DNA from: Methylomonas paludis
GTDB taxonomy: Bacteria; Pseudomonadota; Gammaproteobacteria; Methylococcales; Methylomonadaceae
Direction of reading: 5' to 3'
DNA length: 64,000 nt
Assembly (NCBI RefSeq): GCF_018734325.1
Contig: NZ_CP073754.1
Span: 1,240,001 to 1,304,000 of the forward strand
The translations under genes and the position numbers were made by a program. Under the pieces are notes generated by a model that searched no databases, was not told the DNA's origin, and saw only the letters and a list, made by a program, of their open reading frames with translations. Positions 62,608-64,000 of the stretch are shown here, piece by piece; position 1 is the first letter of the stretch; every line of letters starts with the position of its first letter.

Positions 62608-64000
62608 ATGGAGCCGATTAATCCGTATTGGCAGGCTATCCAGGGCGAGGCCGCCCAGAATTTACGTTTATCTTTGCAGGGCGCACTGGGCAAACAGCCG
62701 GATCAGGAGGCGGAGTTGCAGCATCTGGCCCGGCGTTATCAATTGCCGGTGGATGCCGTCAGGCAGCAACGTGACAGTCTGCAACGCCGTGCCAGTCTGG
62801 ATAATCTGGATTATCAGCAACTGGTGCAGCATAGTCCGGTTACCAGTGGCTTTTTAAGCCAGCCGCAGCAGGCCGCTATCGGCCATGATGATATTGCTAA
62901 TCTCACGGCGCTGGAACAGGCGCTGCGTTTTGGTCAACATTCGGCTCAGGCTTTATTGTCCGGGGTGTTTGGTTTTGGGGAAGGCGTGGCCGGTCAGGCA
63001 GAGGCAGGCGCGGATTTGTTCAGCCGTTATGTGACCGGGCCGCTGGCCGGGCCAGTATTGCCGGTAGATATCACCGCGCCGGTGGCGGCAGCCTTTCGGC
63101 AAATCCGCCGCAGTCAGCGTGATTGGCGCAATTATTTAACACCGCCGGCACAGGGTAATATGCAGGCCGGTTATTATGCCGGTTTGCAGTCACTGAGCCA
63201 GAATGTGTTGACCTGGCCGCTGGCGCTGGCTACCGATAATCCAGGGCTGGCTCTGCGTAGTATGGCCGGCAATAGCGGTGGTCAGGCTTATGGTCAGGCC
63301 CGTGATCAAGGTTTGGAGGCACCGCAAGCCGCATTATACGGTGCGGGAAATGCTGCCATTGAATATGCCACCGAACAATTGCCGCTGCACAGCCTGTTTA
63401 AGGATGTCAAAGCCGGCACGCCGTTTTTTCAGTTGTTGACCCGGCAGTTGGCTCAGGAAATTCCGGGTGAGCAAGCCGCGACGGCTTTGCAGGATTTGAA
63501 TGAATGGGCAGTGTTGCATCCGCAGCAGACCTGGCAGGATTATCTGGCTGCCCGACCCGATGCGGCTTGGCAAACCCTGGTGGCGACGGCGGTAGCCGGT
63601 GGCGGCCAAACCGGAATTCTGCATGGCGCTGAGGCTTACAGCCGGATGCGTCAAAACCAGTATAGCGCAGCCGGCCGACAGGCCGAGCAGTTGCAGGTCA
63701 TTAATGGTCTGGCGGCAGCCAGCAAGGTATTACCGCGTGATCCGCAGGCCATGCAGGATTTTGTCGCAGCAGTGACTCAGGATCAGCCGGTGCAGCATGT
63801 GTATGCCGATGCGCAAACTCTGCAGCAATCCGGCCTGGATAAATGGCTGAGTGCGATCTTTCCGCCGGCGGCCCGGCAAATGGCCGATGCCCTGGCGTCA
63901 GGCGGGGAAATCAGGATTCCGTTGAGCGATTATGTCAGCCGGGTGGCCGCTGTGCCGGCTCTGGCCCAGGCTTTGCGGGCACATTTGCGGGTTGAGGGTC
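62608..64000 (+). CDS. Large phage internal virion protein, N-terminal part (runs off window)
   Basis: An open frame from ATG 62608 to the last base with no stop, at least 464 codons. It starts MEPINPYWQAIQGEAAQNLR; further blocks are ARRYQLPVDAVRQQRDSLQR, GHDDIANLTALEQALRFGQH and NVLTWPLALATDNPG, then AAIEYATEQLPLHSLFKDV. It is helical with Ala/Gln bias and no signal peptide. Very large internal proteins of short-tailed phages, sometimes with lytic or other enzyme domains, start this way; any such domain would be beyond the window. Confidence 0.75.
   Translation, partial: MEPINPYWQAIQGEAAQNLRLSLQGALGKQPDQEAELQHLARRYQLPVDAVRQQRDSLQRRASLDNLDYQQLVQHSPVTSGFLSQPQQAAIGHDDIANLTALEQALRFGQHSAQALLSGVFGFGEGVAGQAEAGADLFSRYVTGPLAGPVLPVDITAPVAAAFRQIRRSQRDWRNYLTPPAQGNMQAGYYAGLQSLSQNVLTWPLALATDNPGLALRSMAGNSGGQAYGQARDQGLEAPQAALYGAGNAAIEYATEQLPLHSLFKDVKAGTPFFQLLTRQLAQEIPGEQAATALQDLNEWAVLHPQQTWQDYLAARPDAAWQTLVATAVAGGGQTGILHGAEAYSRMRQNQYSAAGRQAEQLQVINGLAAASKVLPRDPQAMQDFVAAVTQDQPVQHVYADAQTLQQSGLDKWLSAIFPPAARQMADALASGGEIRIPLSDYVSRVAAVPALAQALRAHLRVEG

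Noticed and set aside
1-64000. tRNA or rRNA genes and tRNA-type attachment sites
   Set aside because: No cloverleaf with the T-loop GTTCRANNC pattern or rRNA stretch was recognised, so no attachment site for the phage modules can be proposed.

Overview
The window comes from a gammaproteobacterium, plausibly a methanotroph-like member of the Methylococcales. This is inferred from the hopanoid gene hpnA, a Cyc2-like porin-cytochrome, a PEP-CTERM protein, the YfiR/TonB-receptor signalling genes and the dense hairpin repeats; no marker gene settles the genus. About half is host accessory DNA. The other half is morphogenesis genes of a short-tailed (podovirus-type) phage related to Bordetella phage BPP-1, split into three separate modules.

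Layout. 1-8.4 kb: a direct duplication of a TonB-dependent receptor plus YfiR-family gene pair; the second pair is followed by a CHASE8-type hybrid histidine kinase, suggesting an outer-membrane to inner-membrane signalling route. 8.4-19 kb: repeat-rich DNA with a MntA/HepT pair between ~110-bp direct repeats, secreted and lipid-anchored hypothetical proteins, a ParD-like antitoxin beside a broken map gene, a decayed IS110, a PEP-CTERM protein, an intact IS1380 with both ends, and a RelB/RelE-type pair. 19.0-21.5 kb: phage module 1 (terS, terL and a small HTH protein) behind a good sigma70 promoter. 21.5-31 kb: azoR/SnoaL-like genes with a divergent HxlR regulator, an hsdR remnant, and a tetR-OMF-MFP-RND efflux operon. 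31-34.6 kb: phage module 2 (portal and a proline-rich small protein, reverse strand), bracketed by two unrelated tandem arrays (140-bp and 136-bp periods).

34.6-46 kb: a POT peptide transporter, a three-gene cytochrome cluster with a Cyc2-like fusion, hpnA, prlF/yhaV, a glycosyltransferase and an acyltransferase. 46.1-64 kb: phage module 3 on the + strand: Bbp19-like protein, scaffold, major capsid protein, cement protein, small proteins, lysis cassette, two tail proteins sharing an N-terminal adaptor, tail tubular A and B, and internal virion proteins running off the end. An AT-rich AAA-ATPase/TOPRIM-like pair, probably anti-phage defence, sits between tail tubular A and B.

Together the three modules supply packaging, portal, capsid, lysis and tail functions with nearly all genes open. 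No integrase, repressor or replication gene is visible. This could be a prophage scattered by repeat-mediated rearrangement or a domesticated, gene-transfer-agent-like particle system; the sequence alone does not decide. Palindromic hairpin repeats with conserved loops and varying stems fill almost every intergenic gap and are likely rearrangement substrates.
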